Positions 47,147-56,660 of a DNA stretch of 64,000 bases are shown piece by piece. The notes below the pieces were generated by a model, which worked only from the letters and a program-made list of their open reading frames with translations, was not told the origin of the DNA and ran no database searches. Position numbers and translations under genes: made by a program. This DNA is from Lonepinella sp042485795 (GTDB lineage Bacteria; Pseudomonadota; Gammaproteobacteria; Enterobacterales; Pasteurellaceae), in contig NZ_CP169368.1 in the NCBI RefSeq assembly GCF_042485795.1, forward strand, positions 434,001-498,000. Reading direction: 5' to 3'. Every line of letters starts with the position of its first letter. Within the stretch, counting starts at the first letter, position 1.

Positions 47147-49858
47147 CTAACTATACCCCATCAATCTCAACAGTTCCTTAGTATAATCAATGGCTTCGGT
47201 GCGATTTGCTACGCCGATTTTTTGGTATAGATTGCGGATATGGGTTTTGGTAGTGGTAATCGCAACTTGCAATTCTTCTGCAATATGTTCATTGTTATAA
47301 CCTGAATAAATTAGTCCTAACACTTGCCATTCTCGTTGGGTCAGTGGGCTGATTTTAAGCAATTCAGGGACTTCAGGATTTTTCAATAAACGTTCTACAA
47401 ATTGCTCGTCAAAATGGGCAAATTTATGCCGATAGTGCTGATTGATACTGCGTAAAATAAATTGGGCTTTATGTTGGGTAAATTCGTCTAATACATTGCT
47501 TAATTGCAAGAGTTGACGAATTTGTTGTGCCATAATATCGCCTTCAAGCACAAATGCACTGATAAAATTCGTTTGTTTGGTTAAGCGAAGTGCTTCAAGC
47601 AAATCTGTTTGAGCCAGATTTTTCTCATTCTGTAAGAAATACAGACGGTTACGCAATATTAATGCTCGATTTAAATCACTGGTTAAATTGAGTTGCTGGG
47701 CGGTTGCAATGATGCGATCTAAAATCTGTTTCGCTTGGCTAAATTCACCTAGTGCAATGTACGCTCGGGCAATACTTCGCCATTGTTCTTGGCTAAAATG
47801 ATTGCGATCAGTGTGGGGTTGTTTACTTTGAATTAACCAGTTTTGCATGGCTTCAAGATTATTATTCATTTGATATAACAATACTTTGGCAGAATCAGCA
47901 TTGGCTAACCAGTCATCATGATAATCGTGCATACCTTGTAAAATATCTAAGCCTTTAATCAACCGATCAGCGTTATCTAAATCACCACGCACCAGCGAAA
48001 TTTTGCTTAATAGCGTCACACATTGTAATTTATCAGAGGCTTTATTTAGAATTTGAATGCCCGCATTTGCCATGGCTTCAGCTTTATCAAGATTGTACCA
48101 TTCCCACAAGATACGCCCTTTTAAGCGGAGCAAAAACTCATACATGGGAATCTTTTGTAGATGATTTTCTTTCACAAACAGGGTGGCTTTATCCAACATA
48201 TCATAAGCGGCTTGCAAAAAGCCCTGTGCCATTAAAATTTCTGATTGTTGTAACAGCGACCATAAAATATGATGATAAGTGTGGTGATGACGTGCCATTT
48301 TCTCAGTGTGTTGTTGGATTTTTAAGGCTTGCTCCAGATTACCATAACAATGATGTGCTTCACCGATAATAGAATTGGCTACAATTTGTGCGTAATAGGC
48401 GTTTTCAGGTAAATCGGCTTGTGCTTTTGATGCAAGGGATAACGCCGTATCTTCATTGCCGTCATTAATGGCGACCTGTGCCAATAATACATCAAATTCT
48501 GCCTGATTTTCTTTGCTTAATTGTATGTTATTTTGCTGTAATGCTTGTTTAAATTGGCTAAAAATACCGATTACTTCATTATGTCGATGTTGACTTTGTG
48601 CCAGCCATGCCTTGAGTAAGACTAAATTTGGCTGTTGCATAAATTCGTCTTCATTTAGGCATTGTAAACTTTCTTCCAATAATTGCAGTTCGCCATGATG
48701 AAATAAATCCCAAGCATGTTGATTTAGAATGGATAATAAAATTGAACGATTTTCTAATTGCATCGCATGATATAAGGCTTCGGTGATATAACCCAATTTT
48801 AACCATGCTTCTGCTGCCCGTTGATGAAGATCTTGCAATTCTTCGCCTAATTCGGTTTGGCAACATTGCCATAAAAACGTGGCAAATAAAGGGTGAAAAC
48901 GCCACCAGTTATCTTCGGAATCCATTTGATGTAAGAATAAACCTTGTTTTTCTAACTCTTCTAAGGATTTGCGGCTATTGGTTACACCCGTTAAATGTTG
49001 TACTAATGCTTCATTCATGGAACGTAGCACGGAACATTGGAGCAAAAATTTGCGAGCTGTCTGATCGAGCTTATTTAGCACTTCATCATTTAAATATTCA
49101 TTGATATGGGAATTATTTAACTTGGCTAACCGTTTGGCAGCGTCCTGTAATGAGGTGTTTTGTTGCTTAACGGATAGGCTAATTAATTGTAAGGCGGTCG
49201 GCCAACCTTCTACTTCATCGCAAAGTGCGGTGATTTCTGGTTCAATTAATTCCGCATCAAGACGAGATTGGAAAAAAGCAATACTTTCTTGATGATTAAA
49301 AGGTAACTGACCCGCATCAATTTCTAATAATTGTTCTTGCACTCTCAAATTGGCAATGCCTAACGGTGGCACGGAGCGAGAAAGCAAAATCAATGTCATA
49401 TTATCGGACTGATGACGAATCCAATATTTTAATGCTTCGTGAATATCTTCATTTTCAATTAAATGATAGTCATCTATAATCAAATAGAAATGCCCTTTTA
49501 AGCCAGCAATCTTAATTAACAGCTGATCGAATAAGGTAAATAAGCTGGCTTGATGATTAAATTGCCCATCTTCTATTATGGGCTGTTCTGCATTAATCGC
49601 TTGGCTAAGAGCTGCACAAAAATAGGTGGCAAAACGTTCGGGATTATTGTCACTTTCATCTAGCGAATACCAACCCACATTTTTGGGTTGTTGTGAATTA
49701 ATCCACTGAGAAATTAACGTGGTTTTACCATAACCCGCAGGTGCATTAATCAGCACCAACGGATATTCACAGGCTTTATCTAATAATTGTATTAAACGCT
49801 CTCGAATCACGCTATTTTGTAAGCGGTAAGAACAAATCAGTTTTGATGGAATGAGCAT
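47147..49858 (-). CDS. malT: maltose regulon activator MalT
   Basis: A 903-aa STAND-class ATPase and LuxR-type activator that binds maltotriose and ATP, then activates mal promoters. The N-terminal MLIPSKL and Walker A APAGYGKTTL (about 39-48), an internal tetratricopeptide-like region (about 400-800), and a C-terminal HTH LTQREWQVLGLIYSGYNNEH all match E. coli MalT over its full length. It is divergent from malPQ, as in E. coli. Confidence 0.96.
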   Translation of the reverse strand: MLIPSKLICSYRLQNSVIRERLIQLLDKACEYPLVLINAPAGYGKTTLISQWINSQQPKNVGWYSLDESDNNPERFATYFCAALSQAINAEQPIIEDGQFNHQASLFTLFDQLLIKIAGLKGHFYLIIDDYHLIENEDIHEALKYWIRHQSDNMTLILLSRSVPPLGIANLRVQEQLLEIDAGQLPFNHQESIAFFQSRLDAELIEPEITALCDEVEGWPTALQLISLSVKQQNTSLQDAAKRLAKLNNSHINEYLNDEVLNKLDQTARKFLLQCSVLRSMNEALVQHLTGVTNSRKSLEELEKQGLFLHQMDSEDNWWRFHPLFATFLWQCCQTELGEELQDLHQRAAEAWLKLGYITEALYHAMQLENRSILLSILNQHAWDLFHHGELQLLEESLQCLNEDEFMQQPNLVLLKAWLAQSQHRHNEVIGIFSQFKQALQQNNIQLSKENQAEFDVLLAQVAINDGNEDTALSLASKAQADLPENAYYAQIVANSIIGEAHHCYGNLEQALKIQQHTEKMARHHHTYHHILWSLLQQSEILMAQGFLQAAYDMLDKATLFVKENHLQKIPMYEFLLRLKGRILWEWYNLDKAEAMANAGIQILNKASDKLQCVTLLSKISLVRGDLDNADRLIKGLDILQGMHDYHDDWLANADSAKVLLYQMNNNLEAMQNWLIQSKQPHTDRNHFSQEQWRSIARAYIALGEFSQAKQILDRIIATAQQLNLTSDLNRALILRNRLYFLQNEKNLAQTDLLEALRLTKQTNFISAFVLEGDIMAQQIRQLLQLSNVLDEFTQHKAQFILRSINQHYRHKFAHFDEQFVERLLKNPEVPELLKISPLTQREWQVLGLIYSGYNNEHIAEELQVAITTTKTHIRNLYQKIGVANRTEAIDYTKELLRLMGYS

Positions 49859-50006
49859 ATATTTAAGGTATCCAGTTGGTGTAGGAGAATACGGTTTCTC
49901 TACTTCTTTATAGTCATACTACGAAGATTATAGCAAGGATGATTTATTTTTACATTGATCCAAGATAATGAAACATAGAGATTTAATAAAAATTTATGGA
50001 GTTGCT
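49859..50006. promoter_or_regulatory. malT-malP divergent promoter region with MalT-box-like hexamer
   Basis: The 148-bp gap contains GGATGA (49937-49942), the core of the MalT box, in the orientation reading toward malP. No second clear box or strong CRP site is seen, so MalT control is likely from gene context but weakly supported by sequence. Confidence 0.4.
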
Positions 50007-52397
50007 ATGTTACAAAACCAATTTACTCAGGCATCATTTGATACTGTCGTGCAAAAATACTGCCGTTATTTTGATGTGGACAGTGCTGAACAGTTTTCTT
50101 TGAGCCAATGGTATCAAGTGTTAGCCGAAGGGAGCCTTGCTTTAGCTTATGCCAAACCAGCACAAAAAAAGGCGGATACTCGCCACGTCAATTATCTTTC
50201 TATGGAGTTTCTTATCGGGCGATTAACGGGCAATAACCTGATGAATTTAGGTTATTACCAGCAAGCCAAAGCCTATTTAGCCAACTATGGAGTAGAAATC
50301 GTTGATGTGTTAGAACAAGAACGTGATCCTGCATTGGGGAATGGTGGTTTAGGTCGATTAGCTGCCTGTTTCTTAGATTCTATGGCAAGCCTTGGACAAC
50401 CTGCCACAGGCTATGGTTTGCATTACCAATACGGTTTATTCAAACAAGCCTTTGAAAACGGCGTACAAAAGGAAAGTGCAGATTTTTGGGGACGCAATGA
50501 TTACCCGTGGCAAAGCCACAATCCAGCCAAAACCCAATTAGTGGGATTTGGGGGTAAAATTCAGTGCATTAAAGATGATAAATACGAATGGCAACCTGCA
50601 TTGACCATTCAAGGTAAAGCCTATGATCTGCCTGTGGTGGGTTATCAAAATGATGTCGTGCAGCCTTTACGTTTATGGCAAGCGGATAACGATCAAACCT
50701 TTAGCTTTGAGAAATTTAATGACGGTAAATTCTTGCTTGCAGACAAAGAAATCGTTAATGCAGCAGCTTTAACCCAAGTGTTATACCCGAATGACAACCA
50801 TAAAGCTGGGCAAAAACTCCGCTTAATGCAACAATATTTCCACTGTGCTTGTTCAGTGGCGGATATTTTAGCTCGTCATTTGGCACAGGGTCATCGCCTA
50901 CAAGACTTTGCTAAATATCAAGTGATTCAATTAAATGATACCCACCCAACTCTGGCTATTCCAGAATTAATGCGAGTGTTATTAGATGACTATAATTTAA
51001 GCTGGGATCAGGCTTGGGAAATTTGTTCAAACACCTTTGCTTACACCAATCACACCTTATTACCCGAAGCCTTGGAACAATGGGATCAACGCCTATTTAA
51101 ACAATTATTACCACGTCATTTCCAAATTGTGGATAAAATCAATCGGTTATTTCAGCAAAAAGTGCGGTCAGAATTTGGTGAAAATCCGCAAGTTTGGGAA
51201 AAATTGGCGATTTTATTTGATTATCGGGTTCGCATGGCAAATCTTTGTGTGGTCACTTGCTTTAAAGTCAATGGAGTGGCTCAAATTCATTCAGATTTAT
51301 TGGTGACGGATTTATTCCCTGAATATCACAAAATCTTCCCAACCAAATTCTGTAATGTGACCAATGGTATCACGCCACGCCGTTGGATTCGTCAAGCTAA
51401 TCCAAAATTAAGTGATTTATTAGATCGCACTTTACAAACCGATTGGACTAAAAATCTTGAACAATTACAGGGTGTTGAGAAATATGTGGCAGATAGCGGT
51501 TTCCGTACCGAATATCGCCAAATTAAACAACATAACAAAGCGATATTGAGTGCGGAAATTAAACAGACCCTTGGTTTAAGCGTAAATGAAGATGCCATTT
51601 TTGATGTGCAAATTAAACGTTTCCACGAATACAAACGCCAACATTTGAATTTACTCAATATTATTGCGACTTATCAACAGCTGAAAGACAATCCAAATAT
51701 GCCGTTCACGCCACGTTTATTTGTCTTCTCAGGCAAAGCGGCACCAGGCTATTATTTGGCGAAGAATATTATTCATGCCATTAATAACGTGGCACAAGTG
51801 ATTAATCATGATAAGCAAATGAAAGATAAATTACAGGTCGCATTTTTGCCAGATTATCGCGTCAGTCTGGCGGAAAAAATTATTCCCGCCGCTGATGTGT
51901 CGGAACAAATTTCCATGGCAGGTAAAGAAGCCTCAGGGACGGGCAACATGAAACTCGCCTTAAATGGGGCATTAACCCTTGGTACATTGGACGGTGCCAA
52001 TGTGGAAATCGCCCAAATGGTCGGTGCAGAAAATATTTTCCTGTTCGGTCATACGGTAGAAAGTGTCCGCGAACTGTTGGCACAAGGTTATGACCCAAAA
52101 GCCTATTATCAACAAAATCCCGTGTTAAAAAGTGCGGTGGATTTTTTAACCAAAGGGGCAGTGTGCCAAGGCAATAAGGCGATGTTCAAATTGATGATCG
52201 ACAGCTTAATAGAACGTGATCCGTTCTTAGTGTTGGCGGATTTTGATAGCTATATGGTAGCTCAACAACGCATTGGACAGGCTTATTTAGACAGGGAAGC
52301 ATGGTTACACAGTTGTATTTTGAATACGGCTCGGCTTGGTATGTTCAGTTCTGACCGTTCCATTCGAGATTATCAACAACGTATTTGGTTGAAATAA
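50007..52397 (+). CDS. malP: maltodextrin phosphorylase
   Basis: A 796-aa PLP enzyme that releases glucose 1-phosphate from maltodextrins. The early segment has NYLSMEFLIGRLTGNNL and GNGGLGRLAACFLDS. The PLP-lysine motif is EASGTGNMKLALNG near residues 635-648. The start MLQNQFTQ at 50007 has GGAG just upstream and matches the family N-terminus. Two USS cores lie inside the gene. Glucose 1-phosphate made here can be used by the phosphohexomutase at 62234-63886. Confidence 0.97.
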   Translation: MLQNQFTQASFDTVVQKYCRYFDVDSAEQFSLSQWYQVLAEGSLALAYAKPAQKKADTRHVNYLSMEFLIGRLTGNNLMNLGYYQQAKAYLANYGVEIVDVLEQERDPALGNGGLGRLAACFLDSMASLGQPATGYGLHYQYGLFKQAFENGVQKESADFWGRNDYPWQSHNPAKTQLVGFGGKIQCIKDDKYEWQPALTIQGKAYDLPVVGYQNDVVQPLRLWQADNDQTFSFEKFNDGKFLLADKEIVNAAALTQVLYPNDNHKAGQKLRLMQQYFHCACSVADILARHLAQGHRLQDFAKYQVIQLNDTHPTLAIPELMRVLLDDYNLSWDQAWEICSNTFAYTNHTLLPEALEQWDQRLFKQLLPRHFQIVDKINRLFQQKVRSEFGENPQVWEKLAILFDYRVRMANLCVVTCFKVNGVAQIHSDLLVTDLFPEYHKIFPTKFCNVTNGITPRRWIRQANPKLSDLLDRTLQTDWTKNLEQLQGVEKYVADSGFRTEYRQIKQHNKAILSAEIKQTLGLSVNEDAIFDVQIKRFHEYKRQHLNLLNIIATYQQLKDNPNMPFTPRLFVFSGKAAPGYYLAKNIIHAINNVAQVINHDKQMKDKLQVAFLPDYRVSLAEKIIPAADVSEQISMAGKEASGTGNMKLALNGALTLGTLDGANVEIAQMVGAENIFLFGHTVESVRELLAQGYDPKAYYQQNPVLKSAVDFLTKGAVCQGNKAMFKLMIDSLIERDPFLVLADFDSYMVAQQRIGQAYLDREAWLHSCILNTARLGMFSSDRSIRDYQQRIWLK

Positions 52398-52402
52398 CAA
52401 CG

Positions 52403-52428
52403 TTTTCCCCTGTTACAGCAGGGGAAAA
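52403..52428 (+). promoter_or_regulatory. intercistronic hairpin between malP and malQ
   Basis: TTTTCCCCTG, 6-nt loop, CAGGGGAAAA: a perfect 10-bp stem immediately before the malQ ribosome-binding site AGGGG. It lacks a T-tract, so it more likely stabilises mRNA or tunes malQ translation than terminates. Confidence 0.6.
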
Positions 52429-52441
52429 TAAGGGGAATATG

Positions 52442-54502
52442 ATGACAACAATATTGAATAAACAATGCCAACAAGCAGGTATTTTGCCGTATTTTTTTGA
52501 TGAAAGGGGATTAAAAATTTCCCCTAAAACGGAAGTGAAAAAGCGGTTACTCAAAGCGTTTGAAAATAATTTCTCGCAACATTCATTGTTGCCAACAGTG
52601 AAAATATTTCGCCAAAAAACACCGCACTTTTTCCCATTAAATACCACCAATCAACGTGAACACATACAGGGAAAATGGCAGCTTTGGTTAGAAAACCAGA
52701 CTGAACCTTTGCAAGGGAAAATCAAACGCAATGCGATTCCGTTACCACAAAATTTACCACTGGGCTATCATCAATTACAATTAACCGTAGGCAAACAACA
52801 ATGGCAATGCGTGCTGATTATCGCCCCTGAACGTTGTTATCAGCCGATTGAACTGCTGGAACACAAAAAATTATGGGGAACCTTTTTACAGCTTTATACC
52901 TTAAAATCAGCAACCAACTGGGGGATCGGCGATTTTGGTGATCTAAAACAATTTATCCAACAGCTCGAGCCTTATCAAGCAGATTTTTTAGGCTTGAATC
53001 CGATTCATGCACTCTTCCCTGCCAATCCTGAATCCGCCAGTCCTTATAGTCCGTCTTCACGCCGTTGGTTAAATATTGCTTATATTGACATCGGAAGCCT
53101 AGTGGAATTTCAACAAAGCCAAGCAGCACAAGCGTGGTTTAATTCTGCCGAAATTCAACAAAAATTAACCGCACTTCGAGCCACAGATTGGATTAATTAT
53201 GCTGAAGTTATTCCGTTAAAATTAACAGGATTGTGTTTTGCCTTTCAGCAAGCGGATAAAGAAAATCCTGCTTTCATCGAGTTTTTACAACAAGGGGGCG
53301 AAAGCCTACAAGAACAAGCAACCTTTGATGCGTTACACGCCCATTTGAGCCAGCACTTTTCTGAACAATGGGGTTGGGATTTTTGGGCGAAAGAGTATCA
53401 AGATTTTAACTCGCCAGCCGTGCAACAATTCCGCCAGCAACATCAACAGGATATTTTGTTTTACAGTTGGTTACAATTTATTGCTGATCAACAACTGGCA
53501 GAATGTGATGCTTTGTGTAAAGCACAAGCGATGCCAATCGGTTTATACCGTGATTTAGCGGTCGGCGTAACGGGTAATGGGGCAGAAACTTGGAATAATA
53601 AAACCTTATTTTGCCTAAATGCTTCTGTCGGCGCACCACCCGATGTACTTGGACCGCAAGGGCAAAATTGGGGATTAACGCCATTCAATCCACACATTTT
53701 GCAACAACAAGCCTATCGTCCGTTTATTGAATTAGTCAGATCTAATATGCAACACTGCGGTGCGTTACGCCTTGATCATATTATGTCTTTATTGCGTTTA
53801 TGGTGGATTCCGAAAGGGGATAGTGCGGTCAACGGGGCTTATATCCGTTATCCAGTGGACGACTTAATTGCGATTCTGGCACTTGAAAGCCAGCGTCATC
53901 AATGCACTATCATTGGAGAAGATTTAGGTACTGTGCCAAAAGAAATTGTCAGTAAATTACGCAATGCTGGCATTCTCTCTTACAAAATCTTTTATTTTGA
54001 ATTTGACCAACAAGGACAAAGCCGAGATTTACAACAGTATCCTTATCAAGCCATGACAACCCTCAGTACCCACGATTTACCCACTATTAACGGTTATTGG
54101 CGTGGTTATGATTTTGAGTTGGGGAAACAGTTTGGCGTTTATCCAAACCCTAAAATCTTGAGCATTTTGCAACAAGACAGAGTGCGAGCAAAACATAAAA
54201 TCTTAGATCGTTTGCAACAAGCTGGGATAGACATTGAACAAGGGATTGATGAAACCCTTGATTCTCAAGTAAGCAAAACATTCAATCATCAATTACAACG
54301 CTATGTGGCTAAGGTAAGTAGTGCATTATTTGGTTTACAACCCGAAGATTGGTTAGATATGACCGAACCTGTCAATATCCCTGGCACCAGCACGCAGTAT
54401 CCTAATTGGCGGCGGAAATTAACTAAAAATATTGATGCGATTTTTGCCGATCGGGAAATTCAGGCGTTGTTGATTGGGGTGAAACAGCAGCGGTTGGGTT
54501 AA
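52442..54502 (+). CDS. malQ: 4-alpha-glucanotransferase (amylomaltase)
   Basis: A 686-aa GH77 enzyme transferring maltodextrin units between chains. GLYRDLAVGV (with catalytic Asp candidate), LRLDHIMSLLRLWWIP, IGEDLGTVP and the late STHDLPTINGYW motifs are present. I place the start at the second of two ATGs because AGGGG is 6 nt upstream; 52439 is possible. It is co-transcribed with malP. Confidence 0.95.
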   Translation: MTTILNKQCQQAGILPYFFDERGLKISPKTEVKKRLLKAFENNFSQHSLLPTVKIFRQKTPHFFPLNTTNQREHIQGKWQLWLENQTEPLQGKIKRNAIPLPQNLPLGYHQLQLTVGKQQWQCVLIIAPERCYQPIELLEHKKLWGTFLQLYTLKSATNWGIGDFGDLKQFIQQLEPYQADFLGLNPIHALFPANPESASPYSPSSRRWLNIAYIDIGSLVEFQQSQAAQAWFNSAEIQQKLTALRATDWINYAEVIPLKLTGLCFAFQQADKENPAFIEFLQQGGESLQEQATFDALHAHLSQHFSEQWGWDFWAKEYQDFNSPAVQQFRQQHQQDILFYSWLQFIADQQLAECDALCKAQAMPIGLYRDLAVGVTGNGAETWNNKTLFCLNASVGAPPDVLGPQGQNWGLTPFNPHILQQQAYRPFIELVRSNMQHCGALRLDHIMSLLRLWWIPKGDSAVNGAYIRYPVDDLIAILALESQRHQCTIIGEDLGTVPKEIVSKLRNAGILSYKIFYFEFDQQGQSRDLQQYPYQAMTTLSTHDLPTINGYWRGYDFELGKQFGVYPNPKILSILQQDRVRAKHKILDRLQQAGIDIEQGIDETLDSQVSKTFNHQLQRYVAKVSSALFGLQPEDWLDMTEPVNIPGTSTQYPNWRRKLTKNIDAIFADREIQALLIGVKQQRLG

Positions 54503-54511
54503 TATAGGGGT

Positions 54512-54545
54512 AAACCGTACTTTGAGAGGCTCTCAAAGTGCGGTT
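54512..54545. terminator. imperfect USS hairpin between convergent malQ and ROK gene
   Basis: AACCGTACTTTGAGA pairs with TCTCAAAGTGCGGTT with one mismatch and a GGC-like loop. Only the right arm is a perfect USS, and no IS is present. Confidence 0.8.
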
Positions 54546-54549
54546 AAAA

Positions 54550-55665
54550 TTAGTCTAAATATTTGATTAAAAAAGGCAGTGCTGCCCCGATAGCACTGGG
54601 ATATTTTTGTTGGGTAGCTATGCGAATGAAATCACTGTCAAGGGGGAAAGTCGAAAGCTCACGAATGCGTTTTTGTAAAATTTTTAGATCATCTTCAATA
54701 AGATAGAATGAAATTTCGCCACCTAAAATAATATCTCGTTCTAGCAGTAAGTACACCGTATTTAATCCTTTGGCTAAATGCTCTAAAAAAGCATCCCAAC
54801 GCATAACGGAGAGATCATCATTATTTCTAAGAGATGCAAAAAATGTTTCAGTAGTTTCATCGGGGGCGAGTAATGCTGAAAGTGAGCAATAGGTTTCTAA
54901 ACAGCCACGTTGTCCACAGTAACAAAGGTTCCCTTCGGTATGAATTTGTAAATGTTCTAATGCTCCCGAATAGCCTTTTTTGCCCAAATCAATTTGATTA
55001 TTGATGATAATTGCTCCACCTAAATGTTCACTAATAGAAACATAAATGGCATTATCAATATGTTCAGAAAACCATAGTTCGGTCAAAGCTGCACATTTCA
55101 CATCGTGAAATAACATGGTGGGAATATCAAAATAAGGTTGTAATTGTTTAAAATCAAAATATTCGCTAGATAATACTCGGCTATACAACATAGATTGTCC
55201 ATCTTTGCTTACAATACCTTGGATTGAGAAACCAATACCCAAAATCTGCTTGTGGGAATAAGCTAATTTTTGGATAAACATATAAATCACTTGACTGATA
55301 TTTTCTATATAAGGTGGTTCGTTCTCGAAATATAATGACACAGTATCGACATCTATGACTTTTCCTTTTAAATTTAATGCAATGCAACATACTTTGGTTT
55401 GTTGAATTTCCACCCCAATGGAAATAAAAGCATCATCAACTAATTGGTAGGCAATGGCAGGTCTGCCACCTTGTGGTTGAAAGAAACCTTCTTCTTTGAT
55501 TTTTCCTTCGGTTTCTAGTTCAGTGATATTATTGACAACAGTCGGTAAACTCAAATTGAGCATTTTCACTATCTGAGGTTTAGATAAATGCTTATTTTGG
55601 AAAAATAGCTGATAAATATTGCGGTAATTGGTTTGTTTTATATCTAAATATTCTTCATTCTTCAT
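54550..55665 (-). CDS. ROK-family transcriptional regulator
   Basis: 371 aa from MKNEEYLDIKQ at 55665, with AAGGG upstream. The N-terminal winged helix (about 15-70, KPQIVKMLNLSLPTVVNNIT and GRPAIAYQL) is followed by a ROK domain with the zinc site EHLQIHTEGNLCYCGQRGCLE. It resembles NagC/XylR-type repressors that respond to sugars. It is divergent from the SDR-kinase-ABC operon, with shared control sites in between, so it is the likely repressor of that operon. Confidence 0.88.
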   Translation of the reverse strand: MKNEEYLDIKQTNYRNIYQLFFQNKHLSKPQIVKMLNLSLPTVVNNITELETEGKIKEEGFFQPQGGRPAIAYQLVDDAFISIGVEIQQTKVCCIALNLKGKVIDVDTVSLYFENEPPYIENISQVIYMFIQKLAYSHKQILGIGFSIQGIVSKDGQSMLYSRVLSSEYFDFKQLQPYFDIPTMLFHDVKCAALTELWFSEHIDNAIYVSISEHLGGAIIINNQIDLGKKGYSGALEHLQIHTEGNLCYCGQRGCLETYCSLSALLAPDETTETFFASLRNNDDLSVMRWDAFLEHLAKGLNTVYLLLERDIILGGEISFYLIEDDLKILQKRIRELSTFPLDSDFIRIATQQKYPSAIGAALPFLIKYLD

Positions 55666-55693
55666 TATATTTTGCCCTTGAACCATCAAATTT

Positions 55694-55709
55694 TGTGACT
55701 GAGATCACA
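55694..55709. promoter_or_regulatory. CRP-cAMP binding site
   Basis: TGTGACTGAGATCACA is a perfect TGTGA-N6-TCACA, embedded in the longer palindrome ATTTTGTGA...TCACAAAAT, in the 186-bp divergent region between the ROK gene and the sugar operon. Confidence 0.85.
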
Positions 55710-55798
55710 AAATCATAAAAAATTCCACTTTTTGGAAGGCATTTTAACAAAGTCCCTTGCAAAATGAAATTGATCAGATTAAATTGACTTATATAAAG

Positions 55799-55815
55799 CA
55801 GCTTTAATAAAGCTG
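55799..55815. promoter_or_regulatory. candidate ROK operator
   Basis: CAGCTTTAATAAAGCTG has perfect 8-bp arms around one central base. It lies just after a TATAAA -10-like box (55793-55798) and 37 bp before the SDR gene, a typical position for a repressor site. No terminator T-tract follows it. Confidence 0.5.
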
Positions 55816-55851
55816 ATTTCTATAAATATCAACATTTATAAGGAGTTTAGT

Positions 55852-56631
55852 ATGAGTATCTTAGAGAAAATGAAACTAACTGGCAAAACCGCTTTTGTAA
55901 CAGGTGGAGCAAGGGGAATTGGTAAAAGTGTGGCGATTGCTTTTGCACAAGCTGGAGCGAATGTGGTCATTGCTGATTTTGATATTGCAGAAGCAGAAAA
56001 AACAGCGGCTGAAATTAGCCAACAGGAGAATGTGAGAGCGATTGCCGTTAAAACGGATGTGACCGATTTAGCCAGTGTGAATAATCTCATTGATGTGATT
56101 AAAAAAGAATTTGGAAAACTGGATATTGCCTTTTGTAATGCGGGAATTTGTATGAATATTCCTGCGGAAGAAATGAGTTTAGAGCAATGGTCAAAGGTGA
56201 TTAATGTCAATTTAACAGGGGTATTTTTAACCGCACAAGCCGCAGGAAAATTAATGATTGAACAGGGTACAGGTGGTTCAATTATTAATACGGCATCAAT
56301 GTCTGCTCATATTGTCAATGTTCCACAGCCACAATGTGCCTATAACGCATCCAAAGCAGGGGTTATTCAGCTAACGAAATCTCTCGCTATTGAGTGGGCA
56401 AAACATAATGTACGAGTCAATAGTCTAAGTCCTGGTTATATCGGTACAGAATTAACCTTAAATTCAGAAGATCTTAAACCGTTGATTAAAACTTGGAATG
56501 AAATGGCACCGTTACATCGTTTAGGCAAACCTGAAGAGTTACAATCCATTTGTGTTTATTTAGCTGGTGATACCAGTAGCTTTACTACAGGTTCAGATTT
56601 TATTGTAGATGGTGCATTTACCTGTTTCTAA
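55852..56631 (+). CDS. SDR-family polyol (arabinitol/sorbose-type) dehydrogenase
   Basis: A 259-aa short-chain dehydrogenase. The nucleotide motif TGGARGIG is at 17-24, NAG at 96-98, and the catalytic triad Ser151, Tyr164 and Lys168 (AYNASK). The segment SMSAHIVNVPQPQCAYNASK resembles fungal D-arabinitol 2-dehydrogenase and sorbose reductase. With the adjacent FGGY kinase it could oxidise a pentitol to a ketopentose (such as D-xylulose or D-ribulose). The substrate is inferred. AAGGAG precedes the start. Confidence 0.85.
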   Translation: MSILEKMKLTGKTAFVTGGARGIGKSVAIAFAQAGANVVIADFDIAEAEKTAAEISQQENVRAIAVKTDVTDLASVNNLIDVIKKEFGKLDIAFCNAGICMNIPAEEMSLEQWSKVINVNLTGVFLTAQAAGKLMIEQGTGGSIINTASMSAHIVNVPQPQCAYNASKAGVIQLTKSLAIEWAKHNVRVNSLSPGYIGTELTLNSEDLKPLIKTWNEMAPLHRLGKPEELQSICVYLAGDTSSFTTGSDFIVDGAFTCF

Positions 56632-56660
56632 ACGATCCTTTAACAATGTAAGGAGATTTT